Assembly (NCBI GenBank): GCA_900551305.1
Contig: URVK01000033.1
Location: forward strand, 1 to 11,030
Direction of reading: 5' to 3'
From: an uncultured Collinsella sp.
GTDB lineage: Bacteria; Actinomycetota; Coriobacteriia; Coriobacteriales; Coriobacteriaceae
DNA length: 11,030 nt
This document shows, in pieces, positions 1 through 5,966 of the stretch. Under the pieces are notes generated by a model. It was not told the origin of the DNA and searched no databases. It saw only the letters and a program-made list of their open reading frames with translations. Both the position numbers and the translations under genes were made by a program. How positions within the stretch are numbered: position 1 is the first letter of the stretch; each line of letters opens with the position of its first letter.

Positions 1-388
1 CGCCAACGCCCGAAGCCGCCCGCACGGCCTCCGAGCGCTTCAACGCCACGCGGATCCGTGCGAACAGCTCCTCAATCGCAAACGGCTTGGTCAGGTAATC
101 GTCGGCGCCGGCATCGAGCCCGGCCACCTTGTCCATCACGGCATCGCGCGCGGTGACCATTATCACCGGCACATCCTTGTGCTTGCGGACGCGCCGCAGG
201 ACCTCCATGCCGTTGAGCTGCGGCAACAACACATCGAGCAGAATAAGATCGTAGTTGCGCTCCAGCGCCAGGTCCACGGCGGTGCGGCCATCGGCGGCGT
301 GTTCCACCTGGTAGCCCTCGTGCTCCAGCTCGAGCGTCACAAAGCGGGCGATTTTCTCCTCGTCCTCTACGATCAGGATCCGTGCCAT
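1..388 (-). CDS. OmpR/ArlR-type response regulator, N-terminal part (cut by window edge)
   Basis: Phosphoacceptor transcription factor of a two-component system. The 129 visible residues form a complete receiver domain. The acidic pocket is E8-D9-E10, the phosphorylated aspartate is D52 in the stretch LILLDVLLP, the conserved Thr is T79 in MVTARD, and the switch lysine is K101 in LTKPF. The C-terminal winged-helix DNA-binding domain expected of the OmpR family lies beyond base 1. The start at 388 places the receiver motifs at their usual distance from the N-terminus. It follows the UBA/DUF4342 gene by 18 bp on the same strand, so the two are probably co-transcribed, and a sensor kinase would be expected next, outside the window. 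The ArlR-like subfamily is inferred from overall receiver similarity; the family call itself is secure. Confidence 0.93.
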   Translation of the reverse strand, partial: MARILIVEDEEKIARFVTLELEHEGYQVEHAADGRTAVDLALERNYDLILLDVLLPQLNGMEVLRRVRKHKDVPVIMVTARDAVMDKVAGLDAGADDYLTKPFAIEELFARIRVALKRSEAVRAASGVG

Positions 389-406
389 GCGTGCCCCCGT
401 CTGCGA

Positions 407-949
407 TTACTTGTCGTCGTTCAGATTTTGCTTGATGTCGTCCGCGGCATCGGCGGCGTGATTCATAAGGTTGTTGATGCTGCCGGGCACGTCGCCGTCG
501 CTGTCGATGCGGTAGCGCATGCCAAAGAACAGGCCAATCAGCATCAGCCAAATCGTAGCGCCCCAGGCAAACAGGGCGATGATGGGGATCAGGATGGGGA
601 TGTTGAGGATGATCGCATCGCGGCGCGTGGCGATAAACTTGGTGTCCAGGCTCAGGCGGAAGAGCTTTTTGAGGTACTCCCATACGCTGTCCATCTTCTT
701 GGAGAAGTCGGTCTTTTCGCTCGACTTCTCGTAGGCGGCCTGCGCGGCGACCATCTCGGCTGAGGGCTCATCGACTGGCGCGGACTCGGTGGCGGCGTGC
801 GCCGACGTGGTCTGCGTCTTGCCCTGCGACTCGAGCCAAATGATGGCGTCCAAAACGTTGCCGTCGGCGGCGTCGAGCGCGGCCTTGGCATCGGTGTAGC
901 TCACGTTGCACTTGGTGCGGATGGTTTCAACTTTTTCGAGGTCGTCCAT
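407..949 (-). CDS. UBA/TS-N domain plus DUF4342 membrane protein
   Basis: 180-residue protein. Residues 1-42 resemble the UBA-like TS-N fold known from EF-Ts and NAC: a conserved-looking stretch KCNVSYTDAKAAL, then a D-G-N-V turn and DAIIWLE. Residues 43-80 are a polar Ala/Ser/Glu-rich linker. Residues 82-150 look like a DUF4342 domain, with a basic amphipathic stretch, then a hydrophobic segment at about 112-144 (NIPILIPIIALFAWGATIWL onward), broad enough for one long or two short membrane passes. The tail (151-180) is acidic and polar. The start at 949 has an AAAGGA ribosome site 8-13 bases upstream. Its stop lies 18 bp before the response regulator, suggesting an operon and a role in envelope signalling. 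I infer only the linkage; the molecular function is not known to me. Confidence 0.85.
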   Translation of the reverse strand: MDDLEKVETIRTKCNVSYTDAKAALDAADGNVLDAIIWLESQGKTQTTSAHAATESAPVDEPSAEMVAAQAAYEKSSEKTDFSKKMDSVWEYLKKLFRLSLDTKFIATRRDAIILNIPILIPIIALFAWGATIWLMLIGLFFGMRYRIDSDGDVPGSINNLMNHAADAADDIKQNLNDDK

Positions 950-1046
950 GACCTGTCCTTTCGTTCGATGGGCGCGACGCCGGGCGATCTGCCCGGGCGC
1001 GAGCGTTGCGTTCGGCGGCCTGCGTTGCGCGGCGCCGCCCCGCCCC

Positions 1047-1076
1047 TTGTTCGAACTCTATAGTGCAGGTTATAGA
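1047..1076 (+). promoter_or_regulatory. Weak candidate promoter toward the small membrane protein
   Basis: Plus-strand TTGTTC (1047-1052), 18-bp spacer and TATAGA (1071-1076). It overlaps the minus-strand promoter, so the two would be divergent and compete. It lies about 230 nt upstream of the 1309 start, and no better plus-strand promoter was seen nearer. Both hexamers are weak. Confidence 0.2.
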
Positions 1077-1096
1077 TTAAGCGATTCTTGAGCCAA
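1069..1096 (-). promoter_or_regulatory. Putative sigma70-type promoter for the UBA/DUF4342-response regulator operon
   Basis: Read on the minus strand: -35 TTGGCT (1091-1096), 16-bp spacer, -10 TATAAC (1069-1074). The -10 matches the consensus at 5 of 6 positions and the -35 at 4 of 6. Transcription would begin near 1062, giving a leader of about 113 nt before the start at 949. Confidence 0.5.
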
Positions 1097-1308
1097 GATT
1101 AATGTTGGATGAGTTTTTGGGTAGCGGTGGGAAAAGTATTAGACCTCGATAGCGGGGGATGTGGTGCCGGTGCAAAACGGCGTCAAAGGTTGGTCGAGCA
1201 GGCGGTTTCTCCATTGATGTCCGCACGGCATGGGACACTTACCCTGCCGCCCTGCTCTGCCGCGGCGGCATGTACCCAAACAACGACCCTCTAAGGAGTT
1301 CGATACCA

Positions 1309-1548
1309 ATGAGCGATAACACCAAGCATCTCGCAAAGAAGTGCGTCAAGGACGCGGGGCCGTGCCTCGCGTTGTGCCTTGCCGGCGCAGCGGTCGCGCT
1401 GCTGGCTGTTCTGGGGCCATTCGACGTGCTCCGAAGTGCCAGTTCTCTGCACGTTTGCATGGCCCTTGCCGGCGCCATGATGACCGGCGGCGTGCTCGAT
1501 CTGGTTTTTTGGGTGCTTGACCCGTTTGGATGGAAGAACGAAGGGTAA
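1309..1548 (+). CDS. Small two-helix membrane protein, unknown function
   Basis: 79 residues. The short basic N-terminus is followed by two hydrophobic helices, about 17-38 (GPCLALCLAGAAVALLAVLG) and 47-70 (LHVCMALAGAMMTGGVLDLV onward), and a short charged tail (GWKNEG). The start at 1309 is chosen because AAGGAG (1293-1298) lies 10 bases upstream; longer in-frame versions begin without a ribosome site. Four cysteines (residues 12, 19, 23 and 50) lie in or next to the helices. The metallophosphoesterase begins 85 bp downstream on the same strand, so co-transcription is possible but not shown. I do not recognise the family. Confidence 0.72.
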   Translation: MSDNTKHLAKKCVKDAGPCLALCLAGAAVALLAVLGPFDVLRSASSLHVCMALAGAMMTGGVLDLVFWVLDPFGWKNEG

Positions 1549-1633
1549 GCCCTAAGGGATGGAAGGGCTGGAACGGTTGGCTTAGTGATCGTGCAGAATG
1601 TGGGCTAGCGACTTACAGGGAAGTGGTAATCCG

Positions 1634-2359
1634 ATGACGGTCTATGTAACAGGCGATATTCATGGCGGCGCTGACATGCAAAAGCTCCGCGATTGGGAGC
1701 TTGGGGATAGCCTGGCGAGCGACGACTATCTCATCATCGCGGGCGACTTTGGCTTTCCCTGGGACTTTTCTACCGAGGAATGTGCCGATATTGCTTGGCT
1801 GGAGTCGCGCCCCTACACCGTGCTGTTTGTCGACGGCAACCACGAGCGTTTCGATCACTGGGCGGAACGCCCCATGGAGTTGTGGCACGGTGGGCTGACG
1901 CAGCGCCTGTCGGATACCTCGCCCATACGGCGCCTGACGCGCGGCGAGGTTTTTGAGCTCGACGGCTCAACGGTCTTTACCATGGGCGGCGCCACGAGCG
2001 TGGACAAGGAATACCGCATTCCGTATTCCAGCTGGTGGCCGCAGGAGCTGCCGGACGAGCGCAACTTTGAGGAGGCGCGGGCAAAGCTCGACAGCGTGGG
2101 CTGGACGGTCGACTACGTGATCACTCACACCTGCTCTACGCGCATGCTTTCGTCCACGCTTTATCCAGCGTCCGGCTGGAATTGCCCCTCCGTTGATCGG
2201 CTTACGGCATTTTTCGATGAGCTGGAAGACCGCTTGGACTACAAGCGCTGGTACTACGGGCATTTTCATCGGGATACCAACCCGGCCGAGCGTCACACCG
2301 TGCTCTACGACTGCATCGTTCGCTTGGGCGACGAACTCCAGCCCTGGGATGTTGCGTAG
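1634..2359 (+). CDS. Calcineurin-like metallophosphoesterase
   Basis: 241-residue predicted cytoplasmic metal-dependent phosphoesterase with the full set of dinuclear-metal motifs in order: GDIHG (D8, H10), GDFGFPW (D38), GNHERF (N69, H70, E71), a THT motif (H165) and GHFH (H210, H212). A family-typical segment GGATSVDKEYR followed by SSWWPQE lies at 118-138. The start at 1634 puts the first metal motif at residue 8, as usual; an upstream ATG at 1598 would add twelve residues without a ribosome site. The substrate cannot be deduced from sequence. It could act on nucleotides, a nucleic-acid end or a phosphoprotein. It converges on gluQ with only 15 bp between the stops and no obvious terminator there. 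Confidence 0.93.
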   Translation: MTVYVTGDIHGGADMQKLRDWELGDSLASDDYLIIAGDFGFPWDFSTEECADIAWLESRPYTVLFVDGNHERFDHWAERPMELWHGGLTQRLSDTSPIRRLTRGEVFELDGSTVFTMGGATSVDKEYRIPYSSWWPQELPDERNFEEARAKLDSVGWTVDYVITHTCSTRMLSSTLYPASGWNCPSVDRLTAFFDELEDRLDYKRWYYGHFHRDTNPAERHTVLYDCIVRLGDELQPWDVA

Positions 2360-2374
2360 AGGCGGGGTGGCTGG

Positions 2375-3376
2375 CTACTCGACCGTTACAGTGATGTTCT
2401 CCCGATGCGCGCGGATGACGTCCCAGCTAAAGTGCTCGACCAGCTGCTCGGCGGTGCGCGGCGTGGTGTTCGGCGCGATGCCTGTTTGCCCGGCGAGCCA
2501 TCCCAACAGTGCCTCGGGTGTGCCAAAGCGGGTGCGGAGCTCGCCCAGGTCCAGATCGCGATCGCGCTTGGAAAGGCGGCGGCCGTCCGATGACATGAGC
2601 AGCGGAATGTGCGCGTAGTGCGGCGTGGGCAGTCCCAGCAGATGTTGCAGATAGATCTGGCGCGGCGTGGAACCAAGCAGGTCGCATCCGCGTACGATCT
2701 CGGTGACGCCCATGGCAGCGTCGTCGACCACCACGGCCAGCTGATAGGCAAACACGCCGTCGCTGCGGCGCACCAAAAAGTCACCGCACTCGGTGGCGAG
2801 TGCTTCGCATTGGGCTCCGTACGTGCGGTCTACGAATTCGATCACGTCGCCCGCGAGGTCGTCGACGGTGGGCACGCGCAGGCGCGTGGCCGGAGCGCGC
2901 AGGATGCTGCGGCGGGCAACCTCCTCGGCAGAAAGGCCTCGGCAGGCGCCGCGGTAGATGGGCGTGCCGTCGCTGGCGTGCGGCGCGCTCGCGGCGTGGA
3001 GTTCGGCACGCGTGCAAAAACAGGGATAGGTGAGGCCGGCGTCTTGCAGCTGGCGCAGGGCGTCCTCGTACAGATCCAGGCGATCGTGCTGGTAGTAGGG
3101 GCCTTCGTCCCACTCGAGCCCCAGCCAGGCCAGGTCGTCAATCAGGTGAGCGGCAAGCTCGGGGCGCTTGCAGCGATCGTCCAGGTCCTCGATACGCAAC
3201 ACGATGCTGCCGCCCTGGCTGCGGGCCGAAAGCCATGCGCACAGGCAGCTGAACACGTTGCCCAAGTGCATGCGGCCCGAGGGCGACGGGGCAAAGCGAC
3301 CCACGACGGGGGTGGGCACTGCCGTTGCTGGTGCGTCCGCGGCGTGTGTTGCTATGTTGCGTGCGTTGATATCCAT
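2375..3376 (-). CDS. gluQ: Glutamyl-queuosine tRNA(Asp) synthetase
   Basis: 333-residue GluQ-RS, a shortened paralogue of glutamyl-tRNA synthetase. It activates glutamate and attaches it to the queuosine base at position 34 of tRNA-Asp. The class I signatures are present: RFAPSPSG then the HIGH equivalent HLGN (37-40), and the KMSKS-like RLSKR (267-271). GluQ-type zinc ligands are visible as C119, C121, Y141 and C145. The anticodon-binding domain of true GluRS is missing, as expected for this family. The same frame stays open upstream to 3724, but that extension is low-complexity and precedes the conserved N-terminus, so ATG 3376 is preferred. No ribosome site precedes it; a TATACT box sits 7 bases upstream, suggesting a leaderless mRNA. 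It implies that the cell makes or salvages queuine. Confidence 0.93.
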   Translation of the reverse strand: MDINARNIATHAADAPATAVPTPVVGRFAPSPSGRMHLGNVFSCLCAWLSARSQGGSIVLRIEDLDDRCKRPELAAHLIDDLAWLGLEWDEGPYYQHDRLDLYEDALRQLQDAGLTYPCFCTRAELHAASAPHASDGTPIYRGACRGLSAEEVARRSILRAPATRLRVPTVDDLAGDVIEFVDRTYGAQCEALATECGDFLVRRSDGVFAYQLAVVVDDAAMGVTEIVRGCDLLGSTPRQIYLQHLLGLPTPHYAHIPLLMSSDGRRLSKRDRDLDLGELRTRFGTPEALLGWLAGQTGIAPNTTPRTAEQLVEHFSWDVIRAHRENITVTVE

Positions 3377-3383
3377 GCGGACG

Positions 3384-3389
3384 AGTATA
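3384..3389 (-). promoter_or_regulatory. Candidate -10 element for leaderless gluQ transcription
   Basis: Minus-strand TATACT (5 of 6 to consensus) ends 7 bases before the gluQ ATG, so transcription would start at or within a base of the start codon. No Shine-Dalgarno sequence lies in between. No convincing -35 was found at 16-18 bp. Confidence 0.45.
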
Positions 3390-3438
3390 GCGCGGGGCTT
3401 GGCAGGGAAGGCGTTGCCGCGCTCACAAGTTGGCGGCG

Positions 3439-3453
3439 GTGCGCATTGCGCAC
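3439..3453. repeat. Palindrome GTGCGC-ATT-GCGCAC
   Basis: Perfect 6-bp arms around a 3-base centre, 63 bp upstream of the gluQ start. The size and spacing would suit a dimeric repressor operator, or a short hairpin. No cognate regulator is visible in the window. Confidence 0.4.
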
Positions 3454-3512
3454 GGTGGGTTTGCGGCTCAAGGTCTCGATCGCTGCGTACCGACTTAGCC
3501 TCACAAACGACA

Positions 3513-3548
3513 GAAACCCCGGCAGCTCTTCGCAACTGCCGGGGTTTC
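3513..3548. terminator. 13-bp perfect hairpin, terminator-like, with no assigned gene
   Basis: Arms GAAACCCCGGCAG (3513-3525) and CTGCCGGGGTTTC (3536-3548) pair perfectly around a 10-base loop. Neither side has a true U-tract; the minus strand reads TTTCTGTCGTTTG after the stem. The right arm overlaps the palindrome TTTCCGCGGAAA (3545-3556). No annotated gene reads into it from either direction, because gluQ leaves leftward from 3376 and the next plus-strand gene starts at 3885. It may end an unannotated small transcript. Confidence 0.5.
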
Positions 3549-3573
3549 CGCGGAAAAGGGGGACATGATCCTC

Positions 3574-3607
3574 GAGCGAACGGCAAAGGGGCAAACCGTT
3601 TTCGCTC
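3574..3607. repeat. Bulged 10-bp hairpin
   Basis: GAGCGAACGG (3574-3583) pairs with CCGTT-TT-CGCTC (3596-3607), leaving a 2-base bulge and a 12-base loop. An alternative GGGGCA (3588-3593)/TGCCCC (3618-3623) pairing uses the loop. It lies 25 bp from the 13-bp hairpin, suggesting one structured unit. Confidence 0.4.
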
Positions 3608-3722
3608 AACTGCTTTATGCCCCTCGGCTGGCGGCTCAATCAGCGCGTGCCGCACCCACACAAAGCCGCTACACCTGTGACAGAGCTGTGAAGTGGTGTC
3701 TATTGCTGGCGCAGGCCATGCC

Positions 3723-3772
3723 AAGGAGTGTCCCAGATTGCCGGCAGATAAGGAACGTCCCCAGGTGCCGGC
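3723..3772 (+). repeat. Dispersed stem-loop element, copy 1
   Basis: The core AGGAACGTCCCCA (3751-3763) is enclosed by perfect 7-bp arms GCCGGCA (3740-3746) and TGCCGGC (3766-3772). A degenerate direct repeat of the core, AAGGAGTGTCCCA, lies just upstream at 3723-3735. The core recurs inverted at 5929-5941 with a different pair of 7-bp arms at nearly the same spacing. Its end is 112 bp before the DUF2207 start. Confidence 0.6.
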
Positions 3773-3884
3773 CGCGGGCGTGACTTTCGTCCCGTTTGAT
3801 ACTCCGCTGGCCTAGATGTTCGTCATGTGCGCCCGTAAACGTGGGACAATGGCGTTGCTGGTATCACAGACAAAGGATGTGCCT

Positions 3885-5828
3885 ATGAACGCCCCCGTTG
3901 CCAAAACCTGTCGGCAGCGCCGCCTGTTTGCGCGATTTGCTTCCGTCTGCGCACTCGTCGCGCTTGCATTGCTGCTACTGCCCGCCGCTGCACACGCCGA
4001 CGGTTATTCCATGACCCAAACCTATATCGGTGCCACGGTTGAGGCCGATGGATCGCTGACCGTTGTCGAGGGACGCCAGTTTGATTTCGATGACGACATC
4101 AACGGCGTGTTTTGGGAGATCAATACGGGTACCAACCAGCAGGGCGGCACGGCGGGCGTCGACGTGCTGAGTGTCGAGGAAGAGGACACCGCGTTTAACA
4201 AAGTGGATAGCGCGAACAAGGGTGACTCTGGCGCCTATACGGTTGGGCAGAGCGGTGACGGCGTAAAGATTAAGGTATTCAGCCCTCACGAGAGCGGCGA
4301 CAGCGCGACCTATTACGTGAGCTATACCATGACCGGTGCGGTCATGAACTGGGCCGATACTGCCGAGCTCTATTGGAAGTTCGTGGGCGACGGCTGGTCT
4401 GCGGATTCCGATGACGTCGAGATGGAAGTGCGCTTCGCAAATGCCGCTGCCGGGACGGCGGCCGTCAAGGGCGATAACTTCCGCGCATGGGGCCACGGCC
4501 CGCTGACGGGCGACGTGTCACTCGATGAGGACGAGCCCATGGTCACCTATACCATTCCCTGCGTGCATCAGGGCGAATTCGCCGAGGCGCGCATCGCCTT
4601 CCCCAGCGACTGGGTGCCGCAGCTTGCCGCCTCGGGCGAAGAGCGCATGTCAACGATTCTGAGCGAAGAGAAAGAATGGGCTGACGAAGCTAACGCCCGC
4701 CGCGCTCATGCTCGCATGATTGCCAATGCGCTTGCCGTGCTAAGTGTTGTCGCAGCGGTGGTCTTTACCGGCATAATCGTTGTGCTCAAGCTGCGCCGCC
4801 GCAAGCCCAAGCCGCTTTTCCAGGACGAATATTTCCGCGACGTGCCCTCGGCCGACCATCCCGCCGTGCTTTCGGCCCTCATGAGCTGGAACGAGGTGCC
4901 CGACCAGGCATATATCGCCACGCTCATGAAGCTCACTGACGACCGTGTGATCAAGCTGGAGCAGGCGACCGTGACCAAGGCCAAGAAGGGTCTGTTGGGG
5001 CGTGAAAAAGAAGAGCAGACGTATCGCGTGACGGTGAGTGATGCGGGCTGGAAGTCGGCCAAGGGCATTGACCACATGGTGCTCAAGGTCTTCTTTGCCG
5101 GTGCTAAGCCTGACGAGAACGGTGACCGTTCGCGCACGTTCGACGAGCTGCAGCACTACGTCAAGCAGCACGCTACACCCGTGGGTGATAAGCTCGAGGA
5201 CTATCAGAACACCGTTAAGGGCAAGCTGGCCGATAGCGAGTACGTTGCCTCGGACGGCATTGTTGCAATGGTGTTTTGCCTGGTTCTTGGTATCCTGATT
5301 GCCTTTGTTCCCGTGGGATCCATTTTCTTTACCGATGGCGCACAGGCGAACATTACCGCCGCGGTTATCTCGGTGCCGATTGTGCTGGTGGGTATCGGCG
5401 TGGGCCTTACGTTCCGCCGCTTTACGCCGGAGGGCGCCGAGGTGGCGGCTCGCTGCAAGGCACTTAAGCATTGGCTCGAGGACTTCACGCGTCTAAAGGA
5501 AGCCGTCCCCGGCGATCTGGTGCTGTGGAACAAGCTGCTGGTGATGGGCGTTGCCCTGGGTGTTTCCAAGGAAGTGCTGCGTCAGCTTGCCGAGGCCGTG
5601 CCGCCCGAGGTGCGCGAGGCCGACGGCTTCTATGACAATTATCCCTGCTACTGGTGGTACTACCATCATTACGGTATCGAGTCTCCGCTCGATTCGTTCG
5701 ATGACGTGTATCACGAGAGCATCCGTGAGCTGGCGTCGAGCTCCGACAGCTCGGGCGGCGGCGGAGGCGGCGGCTTCTCGGGCGGCGGAGGCGGCGGCGT
5801 CGGCGGAGGCGGCGGCGGAACGTTCTAG
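3885..5828 (+). CDS. DUF2207 family membrane protein with poly-glycine tail
   Basis: 647 residues. A signal peptide (basic start, hydrophobic 19-33, likely cut after AHA at residue 38) precedes an exported DUF2207 domain (about 39-275) with beta-rich, acidic sequence. A transmembrane helix (about 280-302) ends in LRRRK, placing the next part in the cytoplasm. A cytosolic region (about 305-455) contains the typical DUF2207 stretch around TLMKLTDDRVIKLE. A second hydrophobic block (459-512) may cross the membrane twice, and the protein ends in a glycine tail (624-647). The start at 3885 has AAAGGA 7 bases upstream and begins the signal peptide; an in-frame ATG at 3816 would bury it. The role is unknown; DUF2207 proteins are widespread, envelope-associated and functionally undefined. 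A clear terminator follows. Confidence 0.9.
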   Translation: MNAPVAKTCRQRRLFARFASVCALVALALLLLPAAAHADGYSMTQTYIGATVEADGSLTVVEGRQFDFDDDINGVFWEINTGTNQQGGTAGVDVLSVEEEDTAFNKVDSANKGDSGAYTVGQSGDGVKIKVFSPHESGDSATYYVSYTMTGAVMNWADTAELYWKFVGDGWSADSDDVEMEVRFANAAAGTAAVKGDNFRAWGHGPLTGDVSLDEDEPMVTYTIPCVHQGEFAEARIAFPSDWVPQLAASGEERMSTILSEEKEWADEANARRAHARMIANALAVLSVVAAVVFTGIIVVLKLRRRKPKPLFQDEYFRDVPSADHPAVLSALMSWNEVPDQAYIATLMKLTDDRVIKLEQATVTKAKKGLLGREKEEQTYRVTVSDAGWKSAKGIDHMVLKVFFAGAKPDENGDRSRTFDELQHYVKQHATPVGDKLEDYQNTVKGKLADSEYVASDGIVAMVFCLVLGILIAFVPVGSIFFTDGAQANITAAVISVPIVLVGIGVGLTFRRFTPEGAEVAARCKALKHWLEDFTRLKEAVPGDLVLWNKLLVMGVALGVSKEVLRQLAEAVPPEVREADGFYDNYPCYWWYYHHYGIESPLDSFDDVYHESIRELASSSDSSGGGGGGGFSGGGGGGVGGGGGGTF

Positions 5829-5842
5829 CGAGTTCTGATTTT

Positions 5843-5889
5843 TGGGATGGATCTTCTCCGGCGACTGCCGACGGATCCATCCCATTTTT
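5843..5889 (+). terminator. Rho-independent terminator of the DUF2207 gene
   Basis: GGGATGGATC (5844-5853) pairs perfectly with GATCCATCCC (5874-5883), extended by one T-A pair. A small inner GGC/GCC stem is possible, and ATTTTTA follows the outer stem. It begins 14 bases after the stop. The T-run is only on the plus-strand side. Confidence 0.85.
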
Positions 5890-5909
5890 ATGCGCTACCT
5901 ACGAAGACT

Positions 5910-5951
5910 GTCCCCAACGACTAGTCACTGGGGACGTTCCTAAATGACTAG
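5910..5951 (-). repeat. Dispersed stem-loop element, copy 2, with possible pseudoknot pairing
   Basis: On the minus strand the core AGGAACGTCCCCA (5941 down to 5929) lies between perfect 7-bp arms CTAGTCA (5951-5945) and TGACTAG (5927-5921). A second inverted repeat on the plus strand, GTCCCCA (5910-5916) with TGGGGAC (5929-5935), interleaves with the first, which is H-type pseudoknot topology. It lies 15 bases beyond the stop of the GNAT gene, in its presumed 3' untranslated region, and about 20 bases beyond the DUF2207 terminator. Confidence 0.6.
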
Positions 5952-5966
5952 GTATGGCTGCCGGGT

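Larger units (their letters stand above)
950..1308. other. 359-bp divergent intergenic region
   Basis: No convincing gene; short open frames here lack ribosome sites and protein-like composition. It holds the minus-strand promoter (1069-1096), a weak plus-strand candidate (1047-1076) and a 7-bp hairpin, TGCCGCC (1245-1251) with GGCGGCA (1264-1270), in the presumed leader of the downstream gene. The stretch 1050-1140 is clearly more AT-rich than its surroundings, as expected of a regulatory region. Confidence 0.6.
3377..3884. other. 508-bp intergenic region rich in inverted repeats
   Basis: No supported gene between the divergent gluQ and DUF2207 genes. Open frames exist on both strands but lack ribosome sites and recognisable domains. 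From left to right it holds: the gluQ -10 box; the palindrome at 3439-3453; a 13-bp perfect hairpin at 3513-3548 merging into a 12-bp palindrome at 3545-3556; a bulged 10-bp hairpin at 3574-3607; an ACACC/GGTGT repeat near 3670-3700; and the dispersed element at 3723-3772. The last 110 bp lead to the DUF2207 gene without a clear promoter. The density of structure suggests a small RNA or a cluster of repeat elements. Confidence 0.6.

Noticed and set aside
1548..1569. AGCCCT/AGGGCT inverted repeat after the small membrane protein, as a terminator
   Set aside because: Only a 6-bp stem with a 10-base loop and no T-run; too weak to call, so co-transcription with the phosphoesterase stays open.
2609..3568. 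319-codon plus-strand open frame opposite gluQ
   Set aside because: Antisense to a confident gene, low-complexity Ala/Gly/Val-rich product, no domain.
3377..3724. In-frame upstream extension of gluQ, containing a short SQLC-x-x-C stretch reminiscent of a TnpB zinc ribbon
   Set aside because: It precedes the conserved GluQ-RS N-terminus, is composition-biased, crosses the 13-bp hairpin, and shows no other transposase motif; the cysteine pair is probably chance.
3565..3783. 72-codon plus-strand open frame in the intergenic region
   Set aside because: No ribosome site, runs through the hairpin and the dispersed element, and has no protein-like pattern.
4740..5471. 243-codon minus-strand open frame inside the DUF2207 gene
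   Set aside because: His/Leu-rich antisense shadow typical of high-GC coding DNA.
5754..5820. GGC/GGA repeat tract as a CRISPR or satellite repeat
   Set aside because: It is the in-frame glycine tail of the DUF2207 protein, with no spacer structure.
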